Origin: an uncultured Pelagibacteraceae bacterium
GTDB lineage: Bacteria > Pseudomonadota > Alphaproteobacteria > Pelagibacterales > Pelagibacteraceae
Direction: 5' to 3'
Assembly: GCA_902587515.1 (NCBI GenBank)
Contig: CACILM010000004.1
Location: 1 to 52,500, forward strand
DNA: 52,500 bases
Shown in pieces: positions 33,936 through 42,325 of this stretch (the stretch's first letter is position 1; each line of letters begins with the position of its first letter). Both the position numbers and the translations under genes were made by a program. The notes below the pieces were generated by a model that was given only the letters and a program-made list of their open reading frames with translations, searched no databases and was not told the origin of the DNA.

Positions 33936-34592
33936 TTACTTGGTGCATATCACTAGTAAACTTTTTGTTTTACCTTTCAAGAAACTTGGAATTAGAGGGT
34001 TTCTGCTTCCAGTAAAAGGCAACAATCTTCCAATAACAAAACTAAACGGGATCTTCCACATCCATGTAGGTTTACATACCAACCAAGGAACGACTTTTAC
34101 TTTCTTGAAGCCATAGCTATCTAATAAAAATTCCAATGACTCCTTAGTGTAAGGTCGTACATGAGTTGGATCATCATAAAAAATTTTCATATTTTGTTTC
34201 CAGTCAGGTGTAATTAATACAAAAAAAGCTTTTTTTTTCAAAATTCTTTTTACTTCTCTTAAAAAATTAGATGGATTTTGAATATGCTCTATTAGGGAAT
34301 TTGCAACTATCAAATCACAAGATTCGTCTTTCATGTTGATTGTTTGACTTTCGAGATCAACTTGATCTATATCAAGTCCTGAGGATTTAAAACCACTTTC
34401 TTTAGCAACTTCAACAAAAGTTCCATCCGCTGTTCCTAGATCTAGAATATATTCCCCTTTTTCAATTTTTCTATTGAAAAAAGTTTTTATGAGATTTTGG
34501 ATAGTAACTAAAACTCTTTTTTTTAGATAAAGTTGAGTCTCTTTATTATATTCCCCGCTTTTCTGTACTGCTGAAAGGTATTCTATGCTCAT
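33936..34592 (-). CDS. Class I SAM-dependent methyltransferase
   Basis: This 218-aa protein carries the methyltransferase-11-type core: YILDLGTADGTFVEVA (motif I, about residues 48-63), GLDIDQ (acidic end of strand 2), LIVANSLIEHI (motif post-I) and KKAFFVLITPDW. The C-terminal part (WMWKIPFSFVIGRLLPF) is hydrophobic and may contact the membrane. It is last in the leftward nonulosonate operon, 19 bp after a dioxygenase. It may O- or N-methylate a glycan or a lipid-linked intermediate; the target is unknown. Confidence 0.85.
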   Translation of the reverse strand: MSIEYLSAVQKSGEYNKETQLYLKKRVLVTIQNLIKTFFNRKIEKGEYILDLGTADGTFVEVAKESGFKSSGLDIDQVDLESQTINMKDESCDLIVANSLIEHIQNPSNFLREVKRILKKKAFFVLITPDWKQNMKIFYDDPTHVRPYTKESLEFLLDSYGFKKVKVVPWLVCKPTWMWKIPFSFVIGRLLPFTGSRNPLIPSFLKGKTKSLLVICTK

Positions 34593-34611
34593 TGGTGTCT
34601 ATAATAAATTA

Positions 34612-35379
34612 TCAAAGTTTTTGTATTGTTCTAAATCTTTCTCTCTCATGGGTTGGTGGTTGAGAGTTAAAATGTAAAAGTTTTTTTATTTTTTTCTTCA
34701 ATTTTTTGTTTTTCATCATTTTGGGGAAGTTAAAATATGGTTTCATAAACCATGGACCATAATAATTAAACATGCTCCATCTATCTAATTTTGAAGGTTT
34801 GCCAGCCTTATGCCAAATTCCAGTGTCTAAAATAGCTATTGTTCCAGCTTTCCCAGTAATAGCTTTTGATCTATATTTTTTATTTATTGCTGGCGGCCTA
34901 TCCTTTCTATTTAAGCTTTCGGGAATGTATAAAGTAGCTGAATTATCATTAGAAAAGTCATTAAACATTGAGATCGTTAAAAAGCTATAACCTTTATCAA
35001 ATCTTTTATTATTATTGTACCTTGAGTCAGTATGCCATTGTTCACCCAAATTTTTTTTTTTAGAATCTTTAAATTTGTGATTAATTTTTCTATTAATAAC
35101 AGTCGAATCAATTAAGACATAATTTGGATCTAATAAGACACTAAAAATTTTTTCTAGTCTTTTATCGTCTATAAGATTAATTAATGATAAATCATGTCTA
35201 AAAGGGTTAGCGATAACTTGACATTTTGAGTCTACATATTTTTGTAACGTCTTCTTATTTACAATTTTTTCTAATTTATTTATGACGTTTTTACATTCTT
35301 TCTTTTTATAAAAACCTTCTATGTAAGTAATACCTTTTACTTGTAATTCAGAAATATGTTTTTTAAGATTTAATTTCAT
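34612..35379 (-). CDS. PhyH-family Fe(II)/2-oxoglutarate dioxygenase, copy A
   Basis: This 255-aa phytanoyl-CoA dioxygenase-like protein has iron ligands in QWHTDSR (H-x-D, about residues 114-117) and in TGIWHKAGKP (distal His, about 189), followed by DRWSMFNYYGPWFMKPYFNFP. It is a clear paralogue of the protein encoded at 43147-43935, sharing KHI-L--GITY at the start, WH-DSR and the whole GPWFMKPY-N-P block. Enzymes of this type hydroxylate a C-H bond of a small or glycan-bound substrate. It follows PseI by 37 bp in the nonulosonate operon. Confidence 0.82.
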   Translation of the reverse strand: MKLNLKKHISELQVKGITYIEGFYKKKECKNVINKLEKIVNKKTLQKYVDSKCQVIANPFRHDLSLINLIDDKRLEKIFSVLLDPNYVLIDSTVINRKINHKFKDSKKKNLGEQWHTDSRYNNNKRFDKGYSFLTISMFNDFSNDNSATLYIPESLNRKDRPPAINKKYRSKAITGKAGTIAILDTGIWHKAGKPSKLDRWSMFNYYGPWFMKPYFNFPKMMKNKKLKKKIKKLLHFNSQPPTHERERFRTIQKL

Positions 35380-35416
35380 AATTATTTATATCACCCATTA
35401 TCTAGTTAACGCTAGA

Positions 35417-36478
35417 TTAATTTTTTTTTAATAAATTCCATGCTACGGGTGATCCAATTTTTACATTTTTTTTAACTTTTTTTCCTAATAATTTATTTAA
35501 AAATTTAGGGTGTAAACCACCATTAGGTCTTATAGACCTTATATTTTTTCTTGATATTATTTCATTTTTTTTAACATCTTGAACAAAGTATAATGATCTC
35601 ATTAATTTTCTTCCTGATCTCATAGATTTTGTAATTTTTATTTCAAAATTACCCATTGCTTTTTCAACATTTCTTATACTATTTACCATTTTTTTAAATT
35701 GTATAGGATTAAGCGAGAAAGAAGAGTCAAAAGTTTTTATTTTATCATTTAACTTAAAATGTTTTTCAATTATTTTTGCACCCATCGTGACTGCAGCTGC
35801 AGGTATTAAAGTTGATATGGTGTGATCTGATAGACCTAAAATAGTTTTAAATTTTTTAAATGTTAAAAGATTATTTAAATTAACGTCCTTTAAAGATGTG
35901 GGGTACGATGATGTGCATTTTAATATTGCAATTTTATTATTAGAGAATTTTTTACAAATCTTTATTGCATCCCTTATATCTCTCTCATTAGCAACACCCG
36001 TAGAGATAATTATTGGTTTGCCAGTTTTTGCCATTTCTGCAATTAATTCATTGTCACTAATCTCCATTGAGGCAACTTTAAATGCTGGAACTTTAAGTGT
36101 CTGAAGAAATCTGACAGATTGGACATCAAATGGGGATGAAAAACAAATTAAGCCATGTTTTTTTGCTTCTTTGAAAAGAGGTTTATGCCACTCTTTAGGG
36201 AGAAATGTTTTTTTTTCTAACTCAAAAATAGTTTTATTTTTCCAAATTTCATCTCCTGTAAATAAAAAATTTTTTTTTTTCAAATTTAGAGTTATTAATT
36301 CTGGATTACATGTCTGCAACTTAACAGCATCCGCGCCAGTTTTAGCAATTGCTCTTATTGATTTTACAGCAGTTTCAAAATTTTGATTATGATTACAAGA
36401 CAGCTCAGCAATAATAAATGCTGGAAAATTTTCTCCAATCTTTTTAGATCCAATTTTAAAAAATCTATTTTTTTTCAT
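35417..36478 (-). CDS. pseI: Pseudaminic acid synthase-like (NeuB family)
   Basis: This 353-aa protein has a TIM-barrel NeuB domain (about residues 20-265) and a C-terminal antifreeze-like SAF domain (about 290-350). Marker stretches are FIIAELSCNHNQNFE, ADAVKLQTCNPE, CFSSPFD, AFKVASMEISDNELI, IISTGVAN, KCTSSYPT, GLSDHT and GAKIIEKHF. It condenses a hexose with PEP to make a nine-carbon sugar. ADAVKLQT and the PseG partner gene, which overlaps it by four bases, favour pseudaminic-type over sialic acid. An 11-base A run occurs near residue 70. Confidence 0.92.
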   Translation of the reverse strand: MKKNRFFKIGSKKIGENFPAFIIAELSCNHNQNFETAVKSIRAIAKTGADAVKLQTCNPELITLNLKKKNFLFTGDEIWKNKTIFELEKKTFLPKEWHKPLFKEAKKHGLICFSSPFDVQSVRFLQTLKVPAFKVASMEISDNELIAEMAKTGKPIIISTGVANERDIRDAIKICKKFSNNKIAILKCTSSYPTSLKDVNLNNLLTFKKFKTILGLSDHTISTLIPAAAVTMGAKIIEKHFKLNDKIKTFDSSFSLNPIQFKKMVNSIRNVEKAMGNFEIKITKSMRSGRKLMRSLYFVQDVKKNEIISRKNIRSIRPNGGLHPKFLNKLLGKKVKKNVKIGSPVAWNLLKKN

Positions 36479-37494
36479 ACATTTAAAATTTTTTTGACTC
36501 TTAATGATCCTTTGCCGTCTATAAGATTATTTAAATTTTTTGATAATTTTAGCCTTAAAGAATTATTTTGTGTAATTTTTTTAATTAATTCCAAATATTT
36601 ACTGTTTTTTTTTGTACTGAATGTACCCATAAAATAAATTAGGTTTCTTTTCGCTAATTCTTTACAGGAACTGTACTGGTTTTTTGCAGTTTGGAATACT
36701 ATAATTGGTAATTTTAAATTTATACATTCAAAAATAACTTGACCCCCTGATATTAAACCTATTTGAGATTTAGCAATTAAATTTCTTAAATTCGAGAGAT
36801 TGTAATATATATTGCAATTTTTCAATTTTTCTAAGATTTTTTTTTGTATCCTAAAATTTTTATTTTTCGTGGTTAATACAACATCTAAATTATATCGTGA
36901 AATTTTTTCATTGTTAAATAATTCTACGATTTTTTGTGTAATATTCATATTATCTGTACCTAGAAAAATAAATATTCTTTTTAATTTTTTATCAATACCA
37001 TTTTTTTTTTGAAAGGAAGAATTTAAGATACAAAATTTAGGACCTAACAAAAATTTAGTATTTTTTGGAAAATATTTTTCATATTTTTTTTTCTTTACTG
37101 CAAAATTTGAATTTAGAATAAATTCGCAAATATGTTTCCTATTTAAATAATCATCAATTACCAAAATTTTTTTAACATATTTTTTTACTTGTTTTTCCCA
37201 TTTATAACCTAGATTATAATGGTCTACTATTAATAAATCACATTTATTTTTCATTAACCTGATAGTTTGATTGGCATCGCTATACTTTAAATAGGAATTA
37301 ATTTTATTTTTATTAGAAATTATTTTTAATTTAAATTTATTTTTTTTAATTATTGATAAATTGCTTCCATTAAGTTTTTTACAAATAAAAGTTATATTAT
37401 TATTTTTTTTTAAAGTTTGTGCCAAATTTATACATCTATTTAAATGCCCAAAGCCAATTTTTTGAGATGAGTCAACTCTAAAAGTAATTTCCAT
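36475..37494 (-). CDS. pseG: PseG-like UDP-sugar hydrolase
   Basis: This 339-aa GT-B fold protein begins with ITFRVDSSQKIGFGHLNRCI, the hallmark of PseG/SpsG. LLIVDHYNLGYKWE (D-H-Y loop), FIFLGTDNMN and SGGQVIFECINLKLP follow. PseG removes UDP from the 2,4-diacetamido-hexose before condensation by PseI. The order PseG-PseI with a SpsF-like cytidylyltransferase upstream resembles Bacillus spsEFG. It overlaps PseI by four bases and starts 5 bp after the LpxD-like gene. Confidence 0.9.
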   Translation of the reverse strand: MEITFRVDSSQKIGFGHLNRCINLAQTLKKNNNITFICKKLNGSNLSIIKKNKFKLKIISNKNKINSYLKYSDANQTIRLMKNKCDLLIVDHYNLGYKWEKQVKKYVKKILVIDDYLNRKHICEFILNSNFAVKKKKYEKYFPKNTKFLLGPKFCILNSSFQKKNGIDKKLKRIFIFLGTDNMNITQKIVELFNNEKISRYNLDVVLTTKNKNFRIQKKILEKLKNCNIYYNLSNLRNLIAKSQIGLISGGQVIFECINLKLPIIVFQTAKNQYSSCKELAKRNLIYFMGTFSTKKNSKYLELIKKITQNNSLRLKLSKNLNNLIDGKGSLRVKKILNV

Positions 37495-37499
37495 GTTTG

Positions 37500-38438
37500 C
37501 TAATTTTTAAATTTTTTTAATACCCTTGCTGGAGAGCCAGCTATGATGCAATTACTTTCAAAGCTTTTTCTCACCAAAGAATGTGTTCCGACTAAACATT
37601 CATCTCCTATAACGCACCCATTATCAATCACGCAGTTCGGGGCTATCCAACATTTCTTTCCAACTCTTGCTCTACCAGCAATAATTGATGCCACTGTAAT
37701 TTGAGAATACGACCCGAGATAACTATTATGACCTACATGAACTAAATCATCTATTTTTACATTGTCGCTAATCACTGTTGAGTCTATTGTCGCCTTTTCA
37801 ACTGTAACATTAGAGCCAATCCATACATTATTTCCAATTTTAACCTCACCTGTGTGGGGAAAATGAACGTGTTTTTTTTTATAAAAGCCAAAACTAAAAC
37901 CCTCTCCACCAATTGAAGTATTTGATTTAATTCTACAATTTTTTCCTATTGAAGTTCTTCCTAATATAACTACATTTTGTAATATTTTAGTACCTTCTCC
38001 AATTTTAACATTATCCCCAATGTAGCTATTAGCACCGATGTAGACATTTTTTCCAATTTTGCTTTTTTTACTTATTAAAGCTTTTTTATGAATGCCTTTG
38101 TCGTACTCTTCTTTAATAAAATACTTATTAATCACTAACTGAAAACCGAGCCTTGGGTTTTTAGTTATTATAAAGGATTGATTTGTTTTACTTTTCAAAT
38201 CTTGGTCGGTAATTATAAGTAAATTTTTAAATTTTGATAATTTATTCAAGTCATACTTTACGTTATCCTTTAAATTAAATCCTGGATTTAAAATATTTGT
38301 ATAAAAACATACAGAATTATTAGCCGGCTCATTTAATGATGAAAATGTGCTTACATTAAAATCTTTTCCTTTAAATTCAGTCTCTAGAAACTTAGCTATT
38401 TTTTTTACATTTACTTTTTTTTTAATCTTTAAAAACAT
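37500..38438 (-). CDS. LpxD-like acyltransferase with left-handed beta helix
   Basis: This 312-aa protein has an N-terminal LpxD-like domain (about residues 1-105, with LNEPANNSVCFYTN) and many hexapeptide repeats (KIGKNVYIGANSYIGDNVKIG to about 300). The acyltransferase histidine is likely that of VHVGHNSYLG near residue 240. LpxD transfers a 3-hydroxyacyl chain from ACP to a UDP-sugar amine. Its place between a class III aminotransferase and PseG fits an N-acylation step that replaces PseH, on the new 4-amino group. It could instead be a second LpxD for lipid A, which I think less likely given the context. Confidence 0.75.
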   Translation of the reverse strand: MFLKIKKKVNVKKIAKFLETEFKGKDFNVSTFSSLNEPANNSVCFYTNILNPGFNLKDNVKYDLNKLSKFKNLLIITDQDLKSKTNQSFIITKNPRLGFQLVINKYFIKEEYDKGIHKKALISKKSKIGKNVYIGANSYIGDNVKIGEGTKILQNVVILGRTSIGKNCRIKSNTSIGGEGFSFGFYKKKHVHFPHTGEVKIGNNVWIGSNVTVEKATIDSTVISDNVKIDDLVHVGHNSYLGSYSQITVASIIAGRARVGKKCWIAPNCVIDNGCVIGDECLVGTHSLVRKSFESNCIIAGSPARVLKKFKN

Positions 38439-38442
38439 GAAT

Positions 38443-39678
38443 TTATAAATTTTTAATACTATCTTCTATTGCATCTGCTACAAAATTTAAATCTTTAATT
38501 GAATGTCGATACGCTATGTAAGAATGATGAAATGGTTGAGCGAATACGCCCCTTCTTATTAGATTAGTGAAAAATTGTTTTCTTTTGAATTTATATTTAT
38601 TTTCTGTGTCCTTTTTAAAAGTTATATATGGCATCCATGGTCCACCAGAAAATTCACATATTTCGTGATAATTACTTAAAATTTTTTCAACTTTTTTTTG
38701 AAAATATAAACCTTTTTTATTTATATCTTTAATAACATTATTTTTTTTTAAAAATTTTATGGTTTCTAGAGCAGCGATAATTGGCAAACTGTTTTCAAAA
38801 TAGGTTGCGCTTATAAATGCTTCTTTTTCATAGGCTTTCATTATTTCAGTTTTTCCGACAAGTGCAGCTATTTCATAACCATTTGCTATAGCTTTTCCAA
38901 ATGTAGAAAGGTCAGGTGTAACACCAAAATATTTCTGGGCGCCTCCAAGATTGACTCTAAAACCTGATCTTATCTCATCAAATATCAAAACAATGTTATG
39001 TTTTTTAGTAATTTCTCTTAAATCATTTAAAAAACTTTTTTTTGGCATTTCAACTTTTTTTCCCAGGGGGTGGCTTATAGGTGTTGTAATTATAGCGGCA
39101 ATTTCATTTTTATTTTCTTTAACAATTTTTTCAACTGATCCAATGTCATTATATTTAAATTCCAAAATATCTTGTAGAGTAGATTTTGGAATTCCTCCTT
39201 GTACTTCAACACACCAATCATGCCAACCATGATAGCCGCATCTTAAAATTTTATTTTTTTTTGTAAAACATCTTGCAGCTCTTATTGCTGCTGTGGTTGC
39301 GTCTGATCCAGTTTTGACTAATACTGACATTTCGCAAGAAGGAATAAGTTTTTTTAGTTCAGATGAAATTAAATTATGTATAGGTTGTGTTAGTGAAAAA
39401 CAGAAACCTTTTTTTTTGATTTGGTTAATTACTTTATTATCAATTTTATTTTCTCGATGACCTATTATTATTGGGCCATATGAACAAAGCATATCTATAT
39501 ATTCATTTCCATCAACATCCTTAACCTTCACTCCTTTACCGTCAACAAAATAAATAGGATATTCTCCCTCAACAAAATTATAGGGCCTTCTTATGCCCAA
39601 AACACCTCCTGGATGATCCTTTTTTGCTTTTGAGAATAGAGCATTTGATAATTTAAGATTTAATTTTTTTGCTTTCAT
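38443..39678 (-). CDS. Class III aminotransferase (HemL-like fold)
   Basis: This 411-aa PLP enzyme is related to glutamate-1-semialdehyde aminomutase. It starts with FSKAKKDHPGGVLGIRRPYNF and has YIDMLCSYGPIIIGH, LVKTGSDATTAAIRAAR, GYHGWHDWCVE, LIFDEIRSGFRV and the Schiff-base lysine in TFGKAIANGYEIAALVG near residue 265. Pseudaminic pathways normally use PseC, a DegT-type enzyme; here a class III enzyme holds that place in the operon, so it may aminate the 4-keto sugar made by PseB. Housekeeping HemL is unlikely in this context. It lies between the LpxD-like and SpsF-like genes with 4-5 bp gaps. Confidence 0.85.
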   Translation of the reverse strand: MKAKKLNLKLSNALFSKAKKDHPGGVLGIRRPYNFVEGEYPIYFVDGKGVKVKDVDGNEYIDMLCSYGPIIIGHRENKIDNKVINQIKKKGFCFSLTQPIHNLISSELKKLIPSCEMSVLVKTGSDATTAAIRAARCFTKKNKILRCGYHGWHDWCVEVQGGIPKSTLQDILEFKYNDIGSVEKIVKENKNEIAAIITTPISHPLGKKVEMPKKSFLNDLREITKKHNIVLIFDEIRSGFRVNLGGAQKYFGVTPDLSTFGKAIANGYEIAALVGKTEIMKAYEKEAFISATYFENSLPIIAALETIKFLKKNNVIKDINKKGLYFQKKVEKILSNYHEICEFSGGPWMPYITFKKDTENKYKFKRKQFFTNLIRRGVFAQPFHHSYIAYRHSIKDLNFVADAIEDSIKNL

Positions 39679-39683
39679 TTAAT

Positions 39684-40505
39684 TTAGTCTTTCAAATCCT
39701 GTAAAAGGCGATAAGGCAATCTGCCAACTATTGATTTTATGTTACTTCTAACCCTTAACCATAATTTTTGGCTATAATTAAGATTTGATCCCTCGTCTCT
39801 TAGAAAATTACTATTAATTTTGAAAATTTCCGGGTTTTTTTTATAAAATTTATAAATTTTTGAAAAAGAAAAATATATATCAGGTTTAAAATAATTAAAG
39901 ATTTTTAAAATCACATCAAAATCTTCTTGATAGTCAAGAGTAAGTCTTAAATTTGAATAATCAATTTTTGATTTCAAGATATATTTTTTGTTTTTGGGAG
40001 ATCTAGAAACGTAAGGCATCACATGTTCTCTGTCGTAGATTTTTTTAGCTTTTTTCCAAGCATCTTCTAAAGCTGAAAAAGTTGAAACCTCCACATCTAA
40101 ACCATTTGCGTAAGGTAGTGTCTCGTTATTACACGCAAAATCTACTTTTTTTTTTTTGAATTTTTTTATTACATCGTCGACAATTTTTGGATCCACTAGA
40201 GGGCAATCGCCAGTAATTCTTACAACTGTATTTGCTTTATAATATTTCGCTGCTTTATAGTATCTATCAAGTAAGTCGTTTTCGCTACCGTAGAAAATCT
40301 TTTGCTTACTTTTTTTTACAATTTTCTTTAATTCACTTTTTTTATCTGACTCAGGCGCAACAACAATAATTTTGCTTATCTTTTTAGATCTTGAAAGTCT
40401 TTTTAAAAGAATTTCAAAAATTGTTTTACCATTTACTTTTTTTAATATTTTGTTTGGAAATCTTACAGATCCAGTTCTGGCTTGAACAAATGCATATGTA
40501 TTCAT
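39684..40505 (-). CDS. SpsF-like cytidylyltransferase (CMP-nonulosonate synthetase candidate)
   Basis: This 273-aa protein belongs to the SpsF/CMP-Kdo synthetase-like family: YAFVQARTGSVRFPNKILKK at the N terminus (about residues 4-23), VVAPESDKKSELK, GSENDLLDRYYKAAK, VRITGDCPLVDP and LRLTLDYQEDF. It probably activates the nine-carbon sugar with CTP, in the role of PseF. It is first of the leftward operon SpsF-aminotransferase-LpxD-PseG-PseI-dioxygenase-methyltransferase. The palindromic operator at 40555 lies in its upstream region. A 12-base A run sits near residue 117. Confidence 0.85.
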   Translation of the reverse strand: MNTYAFVQARTGSVRFPNKILKKVNGKTIFEILLKRLSRSKKISKIIVVAPESDKKSELKKIVKKSKQKIFYGSENDLLDRYYKAAKYYKANTVVRITGDCPLVDPKIVDDVIKKFKKKKVDFACNNETLPYANGLDVEVSTFSALEDAWKKAKKIYDREHVMPYVSRSPKNKKYILKSKIDYSNLRLTLDYQEDFDVILKIFNYFKPDIYFSFSKIYKFYKKNPEIFKINSNFLRDEGSNLNYSQKLWLRVRSNIKSIVGRLPYRLLQDLKD

Positions 40506-40554
40506 AAAATTGACTTAATTAATACAATAATTCTCATTTTCATACAAGATGGGT

Positions 40555-40569
40555 GTTCAAATATTGAAC
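40555..40569. promoter_or_regulatory. Palindromic operator between the SpsF-like and carbamoyltransferase genes
   Basis: GTTCAAATATTGAAC is a perfect 6-3-6 palindrome of the same kind as those at 31112, 32944 and 32967. It lies 50 bp from the leftward SpsF-like start and 46 bp from the rightward carbamoyltransferase start. The right arm TTGAAC could also serve as a -35. The -10 positions are less clear than at the other sites. Confidence 0.6.
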
Positions 40570-40615
40570 AAAAAACTTGAAAAAATACTGTTATACGCTA
40601 ATTATACCTAATAAT

Positions 40616-42325
40616 ATGTATATAGTTGGTTTACACAATGACGAGGACTCAGGAGTATGTCTTTTAAAAGATGGTAAAATCTTAGATATAATTAATGAGG
40701 AAAGGTTAACAAGAAAAAAACTGCAATCTGGTTTTCCTGAAAAAAGTTTAAATTATATATTAAGAAAGAATAGACTTTCGATTAAAAAAATAGATTATTT
40801 TGCGTATGGATGGCATAGTAAAAAAAATAATCAATCTCAATATCATTATATTTCAAAATTAATAGGCAGACTTAGCGAATGTAATTTAAAAAATCCAAAA
40901 ATCTTAGATTTGATATTTGAAAGAATTAAAGTTGAGTTTAGCAGAGATACTGCTACATTTGAAAAATTTTTCAATTCTCTTAAAAAATTTAATATCCCTT
41001 TAGAAAAAGTTAGATTTTTTGACCATCATCAAAGTCATGCTTGGTCAGCATTTGCTCCCTCACCATTTGATAAAGCTTTGGTCTTTACTATGGATGCAAG
41101 AGGTGATTTAAAATCTGCAAGTGTTTCTATCGCAGAAAAAAGTAAGGGCTTAAAGGAGTTAGAAAATAATCTCTCTTTGGATAGTTTAGGTTTTCTTTAT
41201 GGTCAAATCACTTATTTTCTAGGTTTTAAACCTCATAGACATGAGGGTAAAGTCACAGGTCTGGCTGCTTTTGGAGATCCTAAAAAAACTTTACATATTT
41301 TCAAAAACCTTATCAATTGGAATGGTAAAAGAATAATATCAAACTTAGGTTATTTTAGACCTTTCTTTACTAACTTGAACCCTAAATTGAAAAATGACTT
41401 AAAAAAATTCTCCAGAGAAGATATCGCTGCAGGTTTGCAATACCATTGTGAAAACGTTGTATCAAAGTATATTAAATACTGGATTAAAAAGTTACAAAAA
41501 AAAAATATAAAAAATATATGCTTAGCCGGTGGATTATTTGCGAATGTAAAAATAAATCAAAAAATTAATGAAATTAAGGGGATAAAAAATATTTTTGTTT
41601 TTCCGCATATGGGTGATGGAGGATTAACTGTTGGAGCAGCTTGTAATCTAAATTTTGAATTAACAAAAAAATCAAAAATCAAACTGGGCCATGTATATTA
41701 CGGACAGAACTTTAGTGACAGAGAAATTGTAAGAGTTTTAAAAAAATTTAAAAAAAAATTACTTTTTAAGAAATTAAAAAATATTGAAGGTGCGGTTGTA
41801 GATGAACTTATAGATAATAAAGTGGTTGGTTTTTTTCAAGGGAGGATGGAGTTTGGTCCACGAGCACTTGGCTCAAGATCTATTTTATTTCATGCAAAAG
41901 ATAAATCAGCTAATGATTGGTTAAATAAAAAACTTAAAAGGACAGAATTTATGCCTTTTGCACCTGTTACACCAATCGAACTTGCTAATAAATGTTATGA
42001 AAATTGGAATAAAAAAAACAGTTGTACGCCATTTATGACACAAACTTTTAAATGTAAAAAAGATTTTATTTTAAAGCATCCAGCGGTGGTACATATTGAT
42101 GGTACTGCAAGACCACAAGTTATTGATTCTAAAATAAATAAAGTTTACTACAATGTAATTAATAAGTATTGCAATATCACAGGAAATAAAGCGCTTATAA
42201 ATACAAGCTTTAATCAACACGAAGAGCCTATTGTTTGCAGTCCAAATGATGCTATAAAATCTCTTCTGTCAAAAAATGTAGATGTATTAGCAATTGAAAA
42301 ATTTATCGTTAAAAGAAATGAATAG
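40616..42325 (+). CDS. Carbamoyltransferase (NodU/CmcH family)
   Basis: This 569-aa two-domain protein has an N-terminal Kae1/TsaD-like ASKHA domain (IVGLHNDEDSGVCLLKDG, FFDHHQSHAWSAFAPSPF, TMDARGD) and a C-terminal carbamoyltransferase domain (GFFQGRMEFGPRALGSRSIL, MPFAPVTP, ALINTSFNQHEEPIVCSP). It makes carbamoyl-AMP from carbamoyl phosphate and transfers the carbamoyl group to a sugar hydroxyl. I chose ATG at 40616, where the family begins, over upstream TTG codons. The overlapping PIG-L deacetylase downstream and a shared operator with the nonulosonate operon point to decoration of the same glycan. Confidence 0.92.
   Translation: MYIVGLHNDEDSGVCLLKDGKILDIINEERLTRKKLQSGFPEKSLNYILRKNRLSIKKIDYFAYGWHSKKNNQSQYHYISKLIGRLSECNLKNPKILDLIFERIKVEFSRDTATFEKFFNSLKKFNIPLEKVRFFDHHQSHAWSAFAPSPFDKALVFTMDARGDLKSASVSIAEKSKGLKELENNLSLDSLGFLYGQITYFLGFKPHRHEGKVTGLAAFGDPKKTLHIFKNLINWNGKRIISNLGYFRPFFTNLNPKLKNDLKKFSREDIAAGLQYHCENVVSKYIKYWIKKLQKKNIKNICLAGGLFANVKINQKINEIKGIKNIFVFPHMGDGGLTVGAACNLNFELTKKSKIKLGHVYYGQNFSDREIVRVLKKFKKKLLFKKLKNIEGAVVDELIDNKVVGFFQGRMEFGPRALGSRSILFHAKDKSANDWLNKKLKRTEFMPFAPVTPIELANKCYENWNKKNSCTPFMTQTFKCKKDFILKHPAVVHIDGTARPQVIDSKINKVYYNVINKYCNITGNKALINTSFNQHEEPIVCSPNDAIKSLLSKNVDVLAIEKFIVKRNE

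Noticed and set aside
35400-35417. Inverted repeat ATCTAG...CTAGAT as a terminator of the pseI gene
   Set aside because: The T-run lies on the wrong side for leftward transcription and the stem is only six A/T-rich pairs. The operon probably continues into the dioxygenase gene.
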